Of a stretch of 64,000 nt of DNA, positions 7,553 through 17,701 are shown piece after piece. The stretch's first letter is position 1. Every line of letters begins with the position of its first letter. The notes below the pieces were generated by a model, which made no database searches, was not told the origin of the DNA, and worked only from the letters and a program-made list of their open reading frames with translations. The stretch comes from Herbidospora sakaeratensis (lineage in GTDB: Bacteria; Actinomycetota; Actinomycetes; Streptosporangiales; Streptosporangiaceae): contig NZ_BBXC01000010.1 in NCBI RefSeq assembly GCF_001570525.1, positions 1 to 64,000 on the forward strand, read 5' to 3'. The translations under genes and the position numbers were made by a program.

Positions 7553-8593
7553 CTACGTCAGAACAAAACCTGCTTCCCGGGCGAGCTGGAGCTCTTCCCG
7601 CGTCTCGACGACCAGGACCGGCACCCCGTCGGTGCTGATCAGGCCGTCGTCGGTACGGTTGCCACCCACCGGCTCCCGCACCCCCAGCAGGCCCAGGCGG
7701 CGGCAGACGCCCGCCCGGACCTCCGGCTGGTCCCAGCCGATCTCGCCGGTGAAGACCAGGGCGTCGAGGCGGTCGAGCGAGGTCGCGGCGGCGGCGATCT
7801 CGCGGGCGACACGGTGGCAGTAGACGTCGAGGGTGAACGTGTCGCCCGCCTTGACCAGGTCGCGGGTGTCGCCGGAGAACCCGTCCGAGAGGCCCAGCAG
7901 GCCGGAGTGCCGTTCCAGCCCGTCGCGCAGCTCGGCCAGGGTGAGCCGTCCGTCGAGCAGCCAGAGCAGCATGCCGGGGTCGACGCTGCCCGACCGTTTG
8001 CTCATCGGCACGCCCTCCAGGGGCGTGAAGCCCATCGAGGTGTCCATCGACCGCCCGTCGCGCACGGCGCAGACCGACGCGCCGCCGCCCAGGTGGCACA
8101 TGACCAGCTGGGACGCCTCGACCAGCTGGTCGGCCCGGCGGAGCGCGTGGGCGTAGGACAGGCCGTGGAAGCCGTAGCGGCGCAGACCGTAGCGGGTCCG
8201 CCAGTCGGCGGGGATCGGGTAGGTCGCGGCGACGGCGGGCATCCCGGCGTGGAAGGCGGTGTCGGGGCAGAGCACCTGCGGCACGTCGGGCAGCGCGTCC
8301 AGCGACGCCTTGATCAGCTTCAGCGCGGGCGGCAGGTGCAGCGGGGCCAGATCCGCCATCTCCGACAACCGGTCGACCAGTTCGGCCGTGGCCCGAACCG
8401 GTTCCCGGACGATCGGCCCGCCGTGCACCAGGCGGTGGGCGATCGCGTCGGGCTTGTCGTCGAGGAACTCCAGCAGGGCGTCGGCCGAGGTGGGGGCCTG
8501 TTCCACATGGTGCGTGGCGAGCACCTCGCCGTCGGAGGTGACGAGGTGGAGCTGCAGACTCGACGAACCGGCGTTGACCGTCAGAACTCTCAC
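7553..8593 (-). CDS. ackA: Acetate kinase
   Basis: Acetate kinase (ATP + acetate to ADP + acetyl phosphate). The N-terminal VRVLTVNAGSSSLQ holds the phosphate-binding NAGSSS motif. MCHLGGGASVCAVRDG and DTSMGFTPLEGVPMSKRSG carry the nucleotide-binding and catalytic Arg regions. With the GTG at 8593 the protein has 346 residues, shorter than the usual 390-400. It is divergent from phosphoketolase with only 40 bp between starts, so the acetyl phosphate made by that enzyme can be turned into ATP and acetate here. No phosphotransacetylase gene is present in the window. Confidence 0.92.
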   Translation of the reverse strand: MRVLTVNAGSSSLQLHLVTSDGEVLATHHVEQAPTSADALLEFLDDKPDAIAHRLVHGGPIVREPVRATAELVDRLSEMADLAPLHLPPALKLIKASLDALPDVPQVLCPDTAFHAGMPAVAATYPIPADWRTRYGLRRYGFHGLSYAHALRRADQLVEASQLVMCHLGGGASVCAVRDGRSMDTSMGFTPLEGVPMSKRSGSVDPGMLLWLLDGRLTLAELRDGLERHSGLLGLSDGFSGDTRDLVKAGDTFTLDVYCHRVAREIAAAATSLDRLDALVFTGEIGWDQPEVRAGVCRRLGLLGVREPVGGNRTDDGLISTDGVPVLVVETREELQLAREAGFVLT

Positions 8594-8633
8594 AACAGGG
8601 ACACTTCCCAGCGAAGCCGGGTAGAGACCCCGA

Positions 8634-10931
8634 ATGGATGCACTCCAGCAGGTCTCCGCGTACTGGCGCGCCGCCAACTACCTCTCGGCCGGGCAGATCT
8701 ACCTGCTCGACAACCCGCTGCTGACCGAGCCGCTGCGACCGGAGCACATCAAGCCGCGCCTGCTGGGCCACTGGGGCACCACCCCCGGCCTCAACTTCGT
8801 CTTCGCCCACCTGAACCGGATCATCACCGAGCGCGGCCAGGACATGATCTACATCGCGGGTCCGGGGCACGGCGGCCCGGCGACGGTGGCGCACGCGTGG
8901 CTGGAGGGCACGTACAGCGAGCTCTATCCCGACGTCTCCCAGGACGCCGCCGGGATGCGCCGCCTGTTCCGCCAGTTCTCCTTCCCCGGCGGGATCCCGA
9001 GCCACGCCGCCCCCGAGACGCCCGGGTCGATCCACGAGGGCGGTGAGCTGGGCTATTCGCTGGCGCACGCCTACGGCGCCGCGTTCGACAACCCCGGCCT
9101 GGTGGTGGCCTGCGTGATCGGCGACGGCGAGGCCGAGACCGGGCCGCTGGCCGGGAGCTGGCACTCGAACAAGTTCCGGCACCCCCGCGACGACGGGGTC
9201 GTGCTGCCGATCCTGCACCTCAACGGCTATAAGATCGCCAACCCGTCGTTCCTGGCCCGCATCCCCCCGGCCGAGCTCGCCAAGCTCATGGAGGGCTACG
9301 GCTACCGGCCCTACGTCGTCGAGGGCGACGACCCCGACGTCGTCCACCCCCTGATGGCGAGCACCCTCGACGCGGTCTTCAACGAGATCGCGACCCGGCC
9401 GGAACACCTTCCGATGATCATCCTCCGGACGCCGAAGGGCTGGACCGGCCCCAAGGAGGTCGACGGCAAGCCGGTCGAGGGCACCTGGCGGGCCCACCAG
9501 GTGCCGCTCTCCGAGGTGCGCACCAACGACGAGCACCGGGAGCAGCTGGCGGCCTGGATGCGGTCGTACCGGCCCGAGGAACTGTTCGACGAGAGCGGCC
9601 GGCCCCATCCCGAGGTGGTCGGGCTGGTGCCGAGGGGCACGAAGCGCATGAGCGCGAACCCGCACGCCAACGGGGGAGAGCTGCTCCGGCCGCTCAGACT
9701 GCCCGACTTCCGCGACTACGCTGTGGCGATCGAGCGGCCCGGCGCCGCGTCGACCTCGCCGACGCAGGTGCTCGGCACCTTCCTGCGCGACGTCATCGCC
9801 GCCAACCCGCACACGTTCCGGCTGATGGGCCCCGACGAGACCGCCTCCAACCGGCTCCAGGCGGTCTACGAGGCGACCGGCAAGGAGTGGCAGGCGGCCA
9901 TGTTGCCGACCGACGAGAACCTCCAGCCGGGCGGGCGCGTCATGGAGGTGCTGTCGGAGCACCTGTGCCAGGGCTGGCTGGAGGGCTACCTGCTGACCGG
10001 CCGGCACGGGTTGTTCAACTGCTACGAGGCGTTCATCCACATCGTCGACGCCATGTTCAACCAGCACGCCAAGTGGCTCGACACCGCCCGCGAGATCCCG
10101 TGGCGGCGGCCGGTGGCCTCGCTCAACTACCTGCTGTCGTCGCACGTCTGGCGGCAGGACCACAACGGGTTCACCCACCAGGACCCGGGCTTCCTCGACG
10201 TCGTGCTGAACAAGAAGGCGAGCGTCGTGCGGGTCTACCTGCCGCCGGACGCCAACACGCTGCTGTCGGTCGCCGACCACTGCCTCCGCTCGCGCGACTA
10301 CGTCAACGTGATCGTCGCCGGGAAGCAGCCGGTCCTCGACCTGTTCGGCCGGGAGGAGGCCGTCACCCACTGCACCCGCGGCCTCGGCATCATCGACTGG
10401 GCCTCCAACGACGCGGGTCAGGAGCCCGACGTGGTCATGGCCTGCGCGGGCGACGTCCCGACGCTGGAGACGCTCGCCGCCGTCTCGCTGCTCCGGGAGA
10501 AACTGCCCGACCTGCGGGTACGCGTCATCAACGTCGTCGACCTGATGCGCCTGCAACCGCCCGGGGAACACCCCCACGGCCTGCCCGACGCCGAGTTCGA
10601 CGCCCTGTTCACCACCGACAAGCCGGTGATCTTCAACTTCCACGGCTACCCGTGGCTGATCCACCGGCTGACCTACAAACGGCACGGCCACGACAACTTC
10701 CACGTGCGCGGCTACCGAGAGGAGGGCACCACCACGACCCCGTTCGACATGGCCATGCTCAACGGCATCGACCGGTTCCACCTGGTCAGAGACGTGATCG
10801 ACCGGGTGGAAGGGCTCGGGGTCCGGTACGCCGCCCTCCGCCAGGAGATGACCGACGCGCGCCTGCGGGCGCGTGCACACACCCGTGAACACGGGGAGGA
10901 CGCGCCCGAGATCCGCGACTGGACGTTCTAG
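8634..10931 (+). CDS. xfp: Xylulose-5-phosphate/fructose-6-phosphate phosphoketolase
   Basis: A 765-residue thiamine-diphosphate enzyme that splits xylulose 5-phosphate or fructose 6-phosphate to acetyl phosphate plus glyceraldehyde 3-phosphate or erythrose 4-phosphate. Visible signatures are [20 protein letters not shown] near residue 80, [20 protein letters not shown], and the thiamine-binding GDGEAETG ending in SWHSNKF near residues 160-185. Length is a little below the 790-820 typical of the family. Its divergent partner is acetate kinase. The stop overlaps the convergent MFS gene by 4 bases. Confidence 0.95.
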   Translation: MDALQQVSAYWRAANYLSAGQIYLLDNPLLTEPLRPEHIKPRLLGHWGTTPGLNFVFAHLNRIITERGQDMIYIAGPGHGGPATVAHAWLEGTYSELYPDVSQDAAGMRRLFRQFSFPGGIPSHAAPETPGSIHEGGELGYSLAHAYGAAFDNPGLVVACVIGDGEAETGPLAGSWHSNKFRHPRDDGVVLPILHLNGYKIANPSFLARIPPAELAKLMEGYGYRPYVVEGDDPDVVHPLMASTLDAVFNEIATRPEHLPMIILRTPKGWTGPKEVDGKPVEGTWRAHQVPLSEVRTNDEHREQLAAWMRSYRPEELFDESGRPHPEVVGLVPRGTKRMSANPHANGGELLRPLRLPDFRDYAVAIERPGAASTSPTQVLGTFLRDVIAANPHTFRLMGPDETASNRLQAVYEATGKEWQAAMLPTDENLQPGGRVMEVLSEHLCQGWLEGYLLTGRHGLFNCYEAFIHIVDAMFNQHAKWLDTAREIPWRRPVASLNYLLSSHVWRQDHNGFTHQDPGFLDVVLNKKASVVRVYLPPDANTLLSVADHCLRSRDYVNVIVAGKQPVLDLFGREEAVTHCTRGLGIIDWASNDAGQEPDVVMACAGDVPTLETLAAVSLLREKLPDLRVRVINVVDLMRLQPPGEHPHGLPDAEFDALFTTDKPVIFNFHGYPWLIHRLTYKRHGHDNFHVRGYREEGTTTTPFDMAMLNGIDRFHLVRDVIDRVEGLGVRYAALRQEMTDARLRARAHTREHGEDAPEIRDWTF

Positions 10932-12253
10932 GCCGGTTCGAGCACCGGGGCCGGCCGCCGGGAGAGCACCAGCACGCCGGCCAGGGCCGCCCCCACGACC
11001 GGGATGACCAGGGCGGCGTGCAGCGACCCGGTCGCGTAGACGGCGGTGGCGGCCGAGATCCCGAGGGCCATGCCGAACTGGGCGCACGTGTAGAACAGCC
11101 CGCCGGCCACCCCGTGCTCCCGTTCGGCCACCCCGTCGGTCGCGGCGATCGTGTAGGGCCCGTAGGCCAGCGCGAACGCCACCCCGATGAGCAGCAGCGC
11201 GGGCAGCATGACCAGCGCCGCCTGGTCGATGCCGGTGGGCAGGAACAGCAGGTAGGCGGCCGCGCCGACGACCGCGCCCGCGAAGATCACCCGGACCGTG
11301 CCGTACTTCCTGATCAGCCACGGGGTGACCGTCGGCCCGAGGATGGCGTCGACGCCCATCGTCGCCATGATCAGCCCGGTCTCCAGGGTCGTCCAGCCGC
11401 GCTCCTCCTGCAGGTGCAGGGTGACCAGGAACTGGAACGCCGAGAAGGCCGCCATGAAGAGGATCGTGCTGACGTTTGTACGGGCGATCGTGCCGGTCTT
11501 CAGCAGCCCGAGGCGGAGCAGCGGATGGGCGGTCCGGCGCTCGATGGCGACGAACGCCGCGACCAGCCCGAGCCCGGCGGCGAAGATCGGCACGACCCAG
11601 AGGTCGGGCCGCTCCAGCCGGACCACCCCGTAGATGAGCAGCAACATCGCGCCGGTCACGGTGAACGCCCCGGCGAGGTCGAAGCGGCCCTCGGCGCGCC
11701 GGCCGTCGTCGCGGATCAGCGGGATGGCCGCCGCGAGCAGCAACGAGGCGAAGATGACCGGTGCGAAGAACACCCACCGCCAGCCGAACGTGGTCAGCAC
11801 GCCCCCGGTGACCATGCCGAGCGAGTATCCGGCCCCGCCGACCGCGCCGTAGATGATCAGGGCCCGGTTGCGTAACGTGCCCTCGGCGAAGTTGGTCGTG
11901 ATCAGCGACAACCCGGCCGGGGCGATGAACGCCGCCGCCACCCCCGTGACGAACCGCGCCAGCAGCAGCATCCACCCCTCGGTGGCCAGCCCGCCCAGCC
12001 CGCTGAAGACCACGAAGACGCCCAGCCAGAGCAGGAACATCCGGCGGCGGCCCAGCATGTCGGCGGCCCGCCCGCCCAGCAGGATGAACCCGCCGAACCC
12101 GAGCACGTAGGCCGACACCACCCCGCTCAGCACCCCTGTCGACAGGCCGAGATCGGCCCTGATGGCCGGCAGGGCGACGTTCAGCAGAGCGACGTCGACG
12201 CCCTCCATGAAGATCGTCCCGCACAGCACGAAAAGCACACCCCACGTGCGCAT
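10928..12253 (-). CDS. MFS transporter, DHA2-type (drug exporter)
   Basis: 441 residues with about twelve to fourteen hydrophobic helices. Motif A appears as [14 protein letters not shown] (about residues 61-74), and the N-terminus [14 protein letters not shown] is typical of the DHA2 multidrug efflux group. It is divergent from an HxlR regulator, an arrangement common for exporters induced by their substrates. The 3' end overlaps phosphoketolase by 4 bases. Confidence 0.9.
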   Translation of the reverse strand: MRTWGVLFVLCGTIFMEGVDVALLNVALPAIRADLGLSTGVLSGVVSAYVLGFGGFILLGGRAADMLGRRRMFLLWLGVFVVFSGLGGLATEGWMLLLARFVTGVAAAFIAPAGLSLITTNFAEGTLRNRALIIYGAVGGAGYSLGMVTGGVLTTFGWRWVFFAPVIFASLLLAAAIPLIRDDGRRAEGRFDLAGAFTVTGAMLLLIYGVVRLERPDLWVVPIFAAGLGLVAAFVAIERRTAHPLLRLGLLKTGTIARTNVSTILFMAAFSAFQFLVTLHLQEERGWTTLETGLIMATMGVDAILGPTVTPWLIRKYGTVRVIFAGAVVGAAAYLLFLPTGIDQAALVMLPALLLIGVAFALAYGPYTIAATDGVAEREHGVAGGLFYTCAQFGMALGISAATAVYATGSLHAALVIPVVGAALAGVLVLSRRPAPVLEPA

Positions 12254-12268
12254 GTGTCCCCCTGAGTC

Positions 12269-12304
12269 GGTTACCTCTTGTAAGCGACTCCATCCTGGGT
12301 AACC
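12269..12304. promoter_or_regulatory. Inverted repeat in the MFS-HxlR divergent promoter
   Basis: GGTTACC (12269-12275) and GGTAACC (12298-12304) form a perfect 7-bp inverted repeat separated by 22 bp, placed between the two divergent starts. It is a reasonable binding site for the HxlR dimer. Confidence 0.4.
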
Positions 12305-12314
12305 ATTGCGAGCT

Positions 12315-12749
12315 ATGGAAGACGGGACTTTTTTGACACCCGGTCACTGTGGAGATACCGGCCCCGACTACGACGCTTTCCAATGGGACAGCCGCGAAGA
12401 CTGCGAAGTGCGGCAGATCCTCGACCGCATCGCCGACAAATGGTCGCTGCTGGTGATCGCGCTGCTCGACAACAAGACGATGCGGTTCACCGAGCTGAAG
12501 CGGGAGATCGACGGCATCAGCCAGCGCATGCTGGCCCGCACCCTGCGCCACCTCGAACGCGACGGCCTGGTCAAGCGCACCGTCTTCCCCGTCGTGCCGC
12601 CCCGGGTCGACTACGAGCTGACCCCGCTCGGCGAGAGCCTGCACGAGACGATCCAGGCCCTGGTGACCTGGACCGAGGCCCACCAGACCCAGATCGCCGC
12701 CGCCCGCGAGAACTACGACCGCGTGGTCAGTGGATCTTCTCCGGGATGA
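12315..12749 (+). CDS. HxlR family transcriptional regulator
   Basis: 144 residues from the ATG at 12315; a TTG at 12306 in the same frame would add three residues. The winged-helix core carries the family signature: CEVRQILDRIADKWSLLV, then MRFTELKREIDGISQRML and LRHLERDGLVKR, then VDYELTPLGESL. The Cys before the first helix is the conserved redox/electrophile-sensing cysteine of many HxlR proteins. It likely controls the divergent exporter. The 3' end overlaps the convergent gene by 23 bases. Confidence 0.9.
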   Translation: MEDGTFLTPGHCGDTGPDYDAFQWDSREDCEVRQILDRIADKWSLLVIALLDNKTMRFTELKREIDGISQRMLARTLRHLERDGLVKRTVFPVVPPRVDYELTPLGESLHETIQALVTWTEAHQTQIAAARENYDRVVSGSSPG

Positions 12750-13878
12750 TCTGGGTCAGCCGGGCGCGCGGCGTCAGGCGTTCCCGCAGCAGGACGACCT
12801 GCCGCTGCACGTCGAGTTCCTGCAGGCAGGTGAGGGGTCCGGCGCCCAGTTCCCGTACGGACACCCGGGCCCCGTAGTCATAGGCGACATCGGGCCTGCG
12901 GGCCCGGGGCGCGAGGAGGCGGCACAGGCGCAGCGGCGCGAGGAGCACGTCCACGGTCAGCTCCTCGCGGCGGATCGCCAACGAGCTGCGCGCGATCTTC
13001 AGCAGGCCGCGCGGCAGCAGGTCGGCCAGCCGGTAGTCGTCGGCCACCGGGGGCAGCACGGTCACCACGACCTCGCCGTAACGGCCGTCGGCGCGCAGGA
13101 ACGCGGTGACGATGATCTCGTCGTCCTGGAGCACCACCCGCCGGTAGCAGCGGGCGCCCTCGGTCACGCTGATCACCGGGCGGGCGTGGCCGAGCAGCGG
13201 TGAATCGGGTTCCAGCACCCCCGGCGCGACGAAGACGTCGGTCCCCTCGGGTGGTTCGAGGCCGGGCGAGGGCCAGGTCTCCCTGACCGTTCCCCACCCG
13301 ATGAACGCCCGCTTCGACAACGTGAGGTTGCCGTACTGGGCGCGGCCGAGGTAGTCGAGCCTGGGGTCGTCGACCGGCGGCGGCGCGGCTCCGGCCCGCA
13401 GCCGTTTCGCCAGGATCACCCCCGAGCGCACCCGGAACCCGGCCACGACGACCAGCGTGAGCGTGATCGCCGACATGCCGACCGGCATGGTGCCCAGGTC
13501 GACCGGCTGGCCGCTGACCAGCGCCTCCAGCCACGGCACCTTGATCATCAGCAGCACCCCGAGGCACATGACGACGACCGGGCCGCCCCTGCGGGAGTGC
13601 CGGAACCAGACGAACCCGCCCAGCACGACAAGCCAGCTCACCATCCGCCAGAAGTCGAGCACCAGCCCGGCCGCGATCACGAGAGAGACGAGCAGATCCC
13701 GGTACGCCATCAACCGCCGCGCCCGCAGGCAGTGCCGCACCACCGGGACCACGTCGAAGTCGCCGGCCGAGGGGGCCACACCCCGGTAGGGGTCGCGGGT
13801 CAGTTCCCGGAGGACCGCCTCGCGGAACCGGGTGTCGAGATATCCGGCCGCGCAGAGATAACGCGTCGTGTTCGACAT
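12727..13878 (-). CDS. Hypothetical membrane protein
   Basis: About 383 residues from MSNTTRYLCAAGYLD; upstream ATGs at 13917 and 13932 are also open and I cannot decide from ribosome binding sites. The N-terminal soluble segment (TRYLCAAGYLDTRFREAVL) precedes several hydrophobic helices (about residues 60-160). A C-terminal cytosolic region of about 200 residues follows, containing RAFIGWGTVRETW and PDVAYDYGARVSVRELGA. This pattern recurs in actinomycete proteins of unknown role. I do not recognise a function. Confidence 0.7.
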   Translation of the reverse strand: MSNTTRYLCAAGYLDTRFREAVLRELTRDPYRGVAPSAGDFDVVPVVRHCLRARRLMAYRDLLVSLVIAAGLVLDFWRMVSWLVVLGGFVWFRHSRRGGPVVVMCLGVLLMIKVPWLEALVSGQPVDLGTMPVGMSAITLTLVVVAGFRVRSGVILAKRLRAGAAPPPVDDPRLDYLGRAQYGNLTLSKRAFIGWGTVRETWPSPGLEPPEGTDVFVAPGVLEPDSPLLGHARPVISVTEGARCYRRVVLQDDEIIVTAFLRADGRYGEVVVTVLPPVADDYRLADLLPRGLLKIARSSLAIRREELTVDVLLAPLRLCRLLAPRARRPDVAYDYGARVSVRELGAGPLTCLQELDVQRQVVLLRERLTPRARLTQIIPEKIH

Positions 13879-13952
13879 GATTGTGGCCACGACACCAGTA
13901 AGGAGGGCGGTATTCATTTTGTCTGCCATCAAATGCGGCTATTGGCTACCTT

Positions 13953-13984
13953 TTGTCAATTCCTTGCGGGCTGCCGCCTATCGT
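13953..13984 (+). promoter_or_regulatory. Putative leaderless promoter of the alcohol dehydrogenase gene
   Basis: TTGTCA (13953-13958) and TATCGT (13979-13984, fits TANNNT) lie upstream of the ATG at 13992, with 7 bases between the -10 box and the start codon. The 20-bp spacer is longer than ideal. On the other strand TTGACA (13960-13955) overlaps the same bases and could serve the divergent membrane-protein gene. Confidence 0.35.
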
Positions 13985-13991
13985 CGGACAG

Positions 13992-14960
13992 ATGGAGATG
14001 AACGCCTGGGTGGTGGCCCGGCCGGGCACGCTGGAGGCCACCCGGTTGCCGGTTCCCGTGCCGGGGCCGGGCGAGGTGCTCGTCCAGGTCGAGGTCTGCG
14101 GCGTGTGCCGTACCGACCTGCATCTTCTCGAAGGGGACCTCGACGTCCACCGGCCGCGTACGGTGCCCGGTCATCAGGTGGTCGGGCGGGTCGTCGGCAC
14201 GGGTGAACGCGTCGGGGTGGCGTGGTTGCGGTCGACCGACGGGACCTGCCGTCACTGCCGGCGCGGCGACGAGAATCTGTGCCCGAATTCGACGTACACG
14301 GGATGGGACGCCGACGGCGGTTACGCCGAATATCTCGTCGCGCCGCGCGACTACGTCTATCCACTGCCCGACGACTATCCGGCCGGGAAACTCGCGCCGT
14401 TGTTGTGCGCCGGGATCATCGGCTACCGCTCGCTGCTCCGGGCCGAACTGCCTCCCGGCGGGCGGCTCGGGGTCTACGGGTTCGGCGCGTCCGCCCACCT
14501 GACCGCCCAGGTCGCCATCGCGCAGGGGGCGACGGTGCACGTGCTGACCCGCTCGGAGGACGCGCGGCGGCTCGCCCTCGAACTCGGCGCGGCCTCCGCC
14601 CGCGGCGCCTACGACCAGCCGCCCGAGAAGCTCGACGCCGCGATCCTGTTCGCGCCGGTCGGCGACCTGGTGCCGGTCGCGCTCGAAGCCCTCGACCGGG
14701 GCGGCACCCTAGCCGTCGCGGGCATCCACCTGACCGACATCCCGTCGTTGAACTACGACCGGCACCTGTTCCAGGAGCGCGACCTGCGCTCGGTGACCGC
14801 CAACACCCGCGCCGACGGCCGAGCCTTCCTGGAGTTCGTCGCCGGCCACCCGCTCACCGTCGAGACCACGCCCTACCCGCTCGGCGAGGCCGACCGGGCG
14901 CTCAGAGACCTGGCAGGCGACCGAATACATGGGGCCGCGGTGTTGAATACCACCGCGTGA
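13992..14960 (+). CDS. Zinc-binding alcohol dehydrogenase family protein
   Basis: 322 residues of the medium-chain dehydrogenase superfamily. The catalytic-zinc Cys is in CGVCRTDLH near residue 38 and the His in [11 protein letters not shown]. The structural-zinc loop reads [17 protein letters not shown]: only three of the usual four Cys are present, with Asp-Gly where the first is expected. The Rossmann fold has [10 protein letters not shown] near 165. No ribosome binding site is visible and a -10 box sits 7 bases upstream of the ATG, so leaderless translation is likely. The 3' end overlaps the convergent membrane gene by 59 bases. Confidence 0.88.
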   Translation: MEMNAWVVARPGTLEATRLPVPVPGPGEVLVQVEVCGVCRTDLHLLEGDLDVHRPRTVPGHQVVGRVVGTGERVGVAWLRSTDGTCRHCRRGDENLCPNSTYTGWDADGGYAEYLVAPRDYVYPLPDDYPAGKLAPLLCAGIIGYRSLLRAELPPGGRLGVYGFGASAHLTAQVAIAQGATVHVLTRSEDARRLALELGAASARGAYDQPPEKLDAAILFAPVGDLVPVALEALDRGGTLAVAGIHLTDIPSLNYDRHLFQERDLRSVTANTRADGRAFLEFVAGHPLTVETTPYPLGEADRALRDLAGDRIHGAAVLNTTA

Positions 14961-16317
14961 CCCAGACCGCCGACGCCCCGACCACCGTGCCGAGCACCAC
15001 GGCCACCACCTCGGCCTGGGCGTAGGTCGGGATCCACCCGACGCTCCACGCCTCGAACGGGGCCATGATCGCGAGCCAGGTCAGCCCGCCCGCCGCCAGG
15101 CTGACCGGCAGGATCCACAAGGGCGGCCGGGCCAGGATGGCGAAGAACAACATCAGGGCGAAGGCGGTCGGCGGCAGCAACAGCGCGACGAGCAGGATTC
15201 TGACATCGGGATAGAGCGGCTCGTATCCCGATGATGTGATGTCGTAGAACTCCTGCCGGGGAGCCAGCCAGACCCACGCGGCCACGCACCCGACGGCCAT
15301 GCCGACGGTGAACCCGATCGTGCGCACGCCCGTGGCGAGCGCGTAGAGCCCCACGATGACCGCGATCAACGCCGCGTTCCTCGGGAGGAAATCGTCGTAG
15401 CGGCCGAGGGCCTCCGTGGACACCGTCGCGGCCGGATCGAGCTCGTAATCGTCGATGCCGATCCTGCTCCAGGTCCCCGAGGAGTCGCGGACCGCGACCC
15501 CGTCGGCTCCGTTGGCGACGACGACCACACCCGGGATCGCCGAGACGCTGAGCGACTCGACCGGCTGCCGGTCTTCGGGCCGGTCGGGCGGGTAGGCCCG
15601 GAAGAGCCGGTCCTGCACCTCGGGGGAGAGCTGCCACGCGGTCGTCCAGGCCCCGCCGTCCGTCGACTCCATGACCTGCAGACGTCCGGGGACCACGCGG
15701 AAACAGTGGTCGCCCGCACAGGAGGAAGCGGCGGGGATGGGCCGGACGGCGAACTTCCACTCCTCCCAGGTGTGCCCGTCGCGGGTCAGGTAAGCGAAGG
15801 GCGACATGGGTTCATCGCTTCTGAGGTGGACGATGATCGCCCCGTCGCGCACCTCGGTGGCGTACGCCGAGTACGGCACATAGGGCTGCTCGGGACTCGT
15901 CGCGGTGATGGCGAGCACGGCGGCGGGGGTCAGCAGCATGACGACGGTCCGGCCCACGGGCACGGGGTGCCGGGAGGCGTGCCAGGCGACGTACAGGGCG
16001 GGCAGGGTGAGCAGGTCGGTCGGGTCGGCGAGGATCACCGACGGCCCCCACGCCAGCGACCACGCCTCGGAGGCCAGCCAGGCCCCGGTCGCGGTGGCCT
16101 TGACGAGGGTGAACCCGACGCCGGTGACGGCGATGGAGAGCGCGGGCCGGCGGAGGACCAGGTCGAGCACGGCCGGCAGCAGGATCAGCCCGGCGACGTC
16201 GCTGAGCTTCCCGGTGACCACTCCGGGCCAGGTGTGTTTCAGCAGGTGGTCGTTGACGACCAGGACCACCAGGGCCAGCACGGTCAGGGGGTGGCCGATC
16301 CACGTGATCCGTCTCAT
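14902..16317 (-). CDS. Membrane protein, tandem paralogue 3 of an unrecognised family
   Basis: 471 residues. The N-terminal membrane part (about 1-140) contains [28 protein letters not shown] and [13 protein letters not shown], motifs shared with the next two genes upstream on this strand. The middle (about 155-310) is soluble with [10 protein letters not shown] and a [19 protein letters not shown] strand pattern that looks like a short beta-propeller or BNR-type domain, probably outside the cell. The C-terminal third has about five further helices. Its ATG overlaps the stop of the preceding paralogue (ATGA). Function unknown. Confidence 0.8.
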   Translation of the reverse strand: MRRITWIGHPLTVLALVVLVVNDHLLKHTWPGVVTGKLSDVAGLILLPAVLDLVLRRPALSIAVTGVGFTLVKATATGAWLASEAWSLAWGPSVILADPTDLLTLPALYVAWHASRHPVPVGRTVVMLLTPAAVLAITATSPEQPYVPYSAYATEVRDGAIIVHLRSDEPMSPFAYLTRDGHTWEEWKFAVRPIPAASSCAGDHCFRVVPGRLQVMESTDGGAWTTAWQLSPEVQDRLFRAYPPDRPEDRQPVESLSVSAIPGVVVVANGADGVAVRDSSGTWSRIGIDDYELDPAATVSTEALGRYDDFLPRNAALIAVIVGLYALATGVRTIGFTVGMAVGCVAAWVWLAPRQEFYDITSSGYEPLYPDVRILLVALLLPPTAFALMLFFAILARPPLWILPVSLAAGGLTWLAIMAPFEAWSVGWIPTYAQAEVVAVVLGTVVGASAVWVTRWYSTPRPHVFGRLPGL

Positions 16318-17660
16318 CTGCGCCTGCCCGTCAGGTATCCGGCGACCATGCCCGCCGTGGTCGCCAGCGCGAACGCGACGACCGCGGCCCGCTCGGCGCC
16401 GGTGTAGAAGTCGAGGCCGCCCGCGCTCCAGGCGGCATAGGGGGCCAGCACCGCCAGCCCCGTCAGCAGACCCGCGACCAGGCTCACCGTGACCAGCCGC
16501 CACGACGGCCCGGCCCGGCTGACACCCCAGGCCAGCAGCCCCGCCCCCAGCACCATGAACACGACGCCGGGAGGCGCGGCGAGGAAACCCAGGTCCGTCA
16601 CCATGGCCAGGGATATCCGCAGGCTGACGAGCAGCACGATGCCGCCGCCGATCATCAACGCCGGGTTGCGCACGCCCGCCGACAACGTCAGCACCGCGGC
16701 GACCAGCGCCGCCTGGGCCACGAGGTCGTACACCTCGTAACGGCCCGGCGTGGGCAACGGCGTCGCGGTGGCCGCGGCCAGGCCGCCGGGTCCGACGCCG
16801 AGCCGGCGCCAGTCGCCCGTGGTGTCCCGGACGGCGATCCCGTCGGTGCCGTTGGCGACTGCCACCAGCCGTCCGGTCACCGCCACCGCCAGCGACTCCG
16901 TCGGTTCGGGGTGGCCGAACGGGGGGTCCGGATGGAGCCGGACCAGCCGGTCGCGCTCCTCGTCGGGGATCTCCCACGCGGTCGTCCACCGCCCGTTCCG
17001 GATCTCCTGGACGCGCAGGTGGCCGGGCACGACCCGGTAGCAGGCCGTGCCGTGGCAGTCGCGGACCACCGGCTCGACCCGTTCGTGCTGGATCCACTTG
17101 CTCCAGGTGATCCCGTCGCGGGTCCGATAGGAGACCAGGTCGTCGCCCATGCCGAAGCCGCCCCGGGTGTGCACGACGATCTCGTCCCCGACCTTCTCGG
17201 CGGCGTAGGCGGTGTAGGGCCAGTCGAACGGCGCGGCGCTCGTCGCGGCCACCGCCAGCACGGCGGGCGGCACGACGAGGAACACCACCGCCTTGTGCAC
17301 GGAGACCGGATGCGTGTACGCCCACCAGGCCAACCCGAGCGCGGGCAGCGCCAGCAGGTCGGTCGGATCGGCCAGCACCCGCGACGGCCCCCAGAGGGCC
17401 GTCCACGCTTCTGAGGCCAGCCAGGCGCCCGTCGCGGTCGTCTTGACCAGTGTGAACGCGACGCCGGTGACGGCGATGGAGAACTTCGCGCGCCCGACCA
17501 CGAGGTCGAGCAGCGCGGGGAAGAGGATCAGCCCGGCGACGTCGCTCAGCTTGCCGGTGACGAAGCCGGGCCAGGCGTGTTTCAGCACGTGGTCGTTGAC
17601 GACGAGAACGACCAGGGCCAGCACGGTCAGGGGCTGGCCGATCCACGTATGCCGCACCAC
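16314..17660 (-). CDS. Membrane protein, tandem paralogue 2 of an unrecognised family
   Basis: 448 residues with the same plan as its neighbours: N-terminal helices carrying [29 protein letters not shown] and [14 protein letters not shown]; a soluble middle with RDGITWSKW and VAVANGTDGIAVRDTTGDW; then a C-terminal helix bundle ending in a short RRR tail. Long stretches of nucleotide identity with the flanking copies show a recent tandem duplication. ATGA coupling to paralogue 3 shows an operon. No enzyme signature is seen. Confidence 0.8.
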   Translation of the reverse strand: MVRHTWIGQPLTVLALVVLVVNDHVLKHAWPGFVTGKLSDVAGLILFPALLDLVVGRAKFSIAVTGVAFTLVKTTATGAWLASEAWTALWGPSRVLADPTDLLALPALGLAWWAYTHPVSVHKAVVFLVVPPAVLAVAATSAAPFDWPYTAYAAEKVGDEIVVHTRGGFGMGDDLVSYRTRDGITWSKWIQHERVEPVVRDCHGTACYRVVPGHLRVQEIRNGRWTTAWEIPDEERDRLVRLHPDPPFGHPEPTESLAVAVTGRLVAVANGTDGIAVRDTTGDWRRLGVGPGGLAAATATPLPTPGRYEVYDLVAQAALVAAVLTLSAGVRNPALMIGGGIVLLVSLRISLAMVTDLGFLAAPPGVVFMVLGAGLLAWGVSRAGPSWRLVTVSLVAGLLTGLAVLAPYAAWSAGGLDFYTGAERAAVVAFALATTAGMVAGYLTGRRR

Positions 17661-17701
17661 TTAAGGGAACGCGCCAAACCGGTTGAAACCGATACCCGTG
17701 A

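Noticed and set aside
7467-12683. A 1738-residue open frame on the minus strand antisense to phosphoketolase
   Set aside because: It has the Arg/Pro/Gly-rich, low-complexity composition of a high-GC shadow frame and lies opposite a clear phosphoketolase gene.
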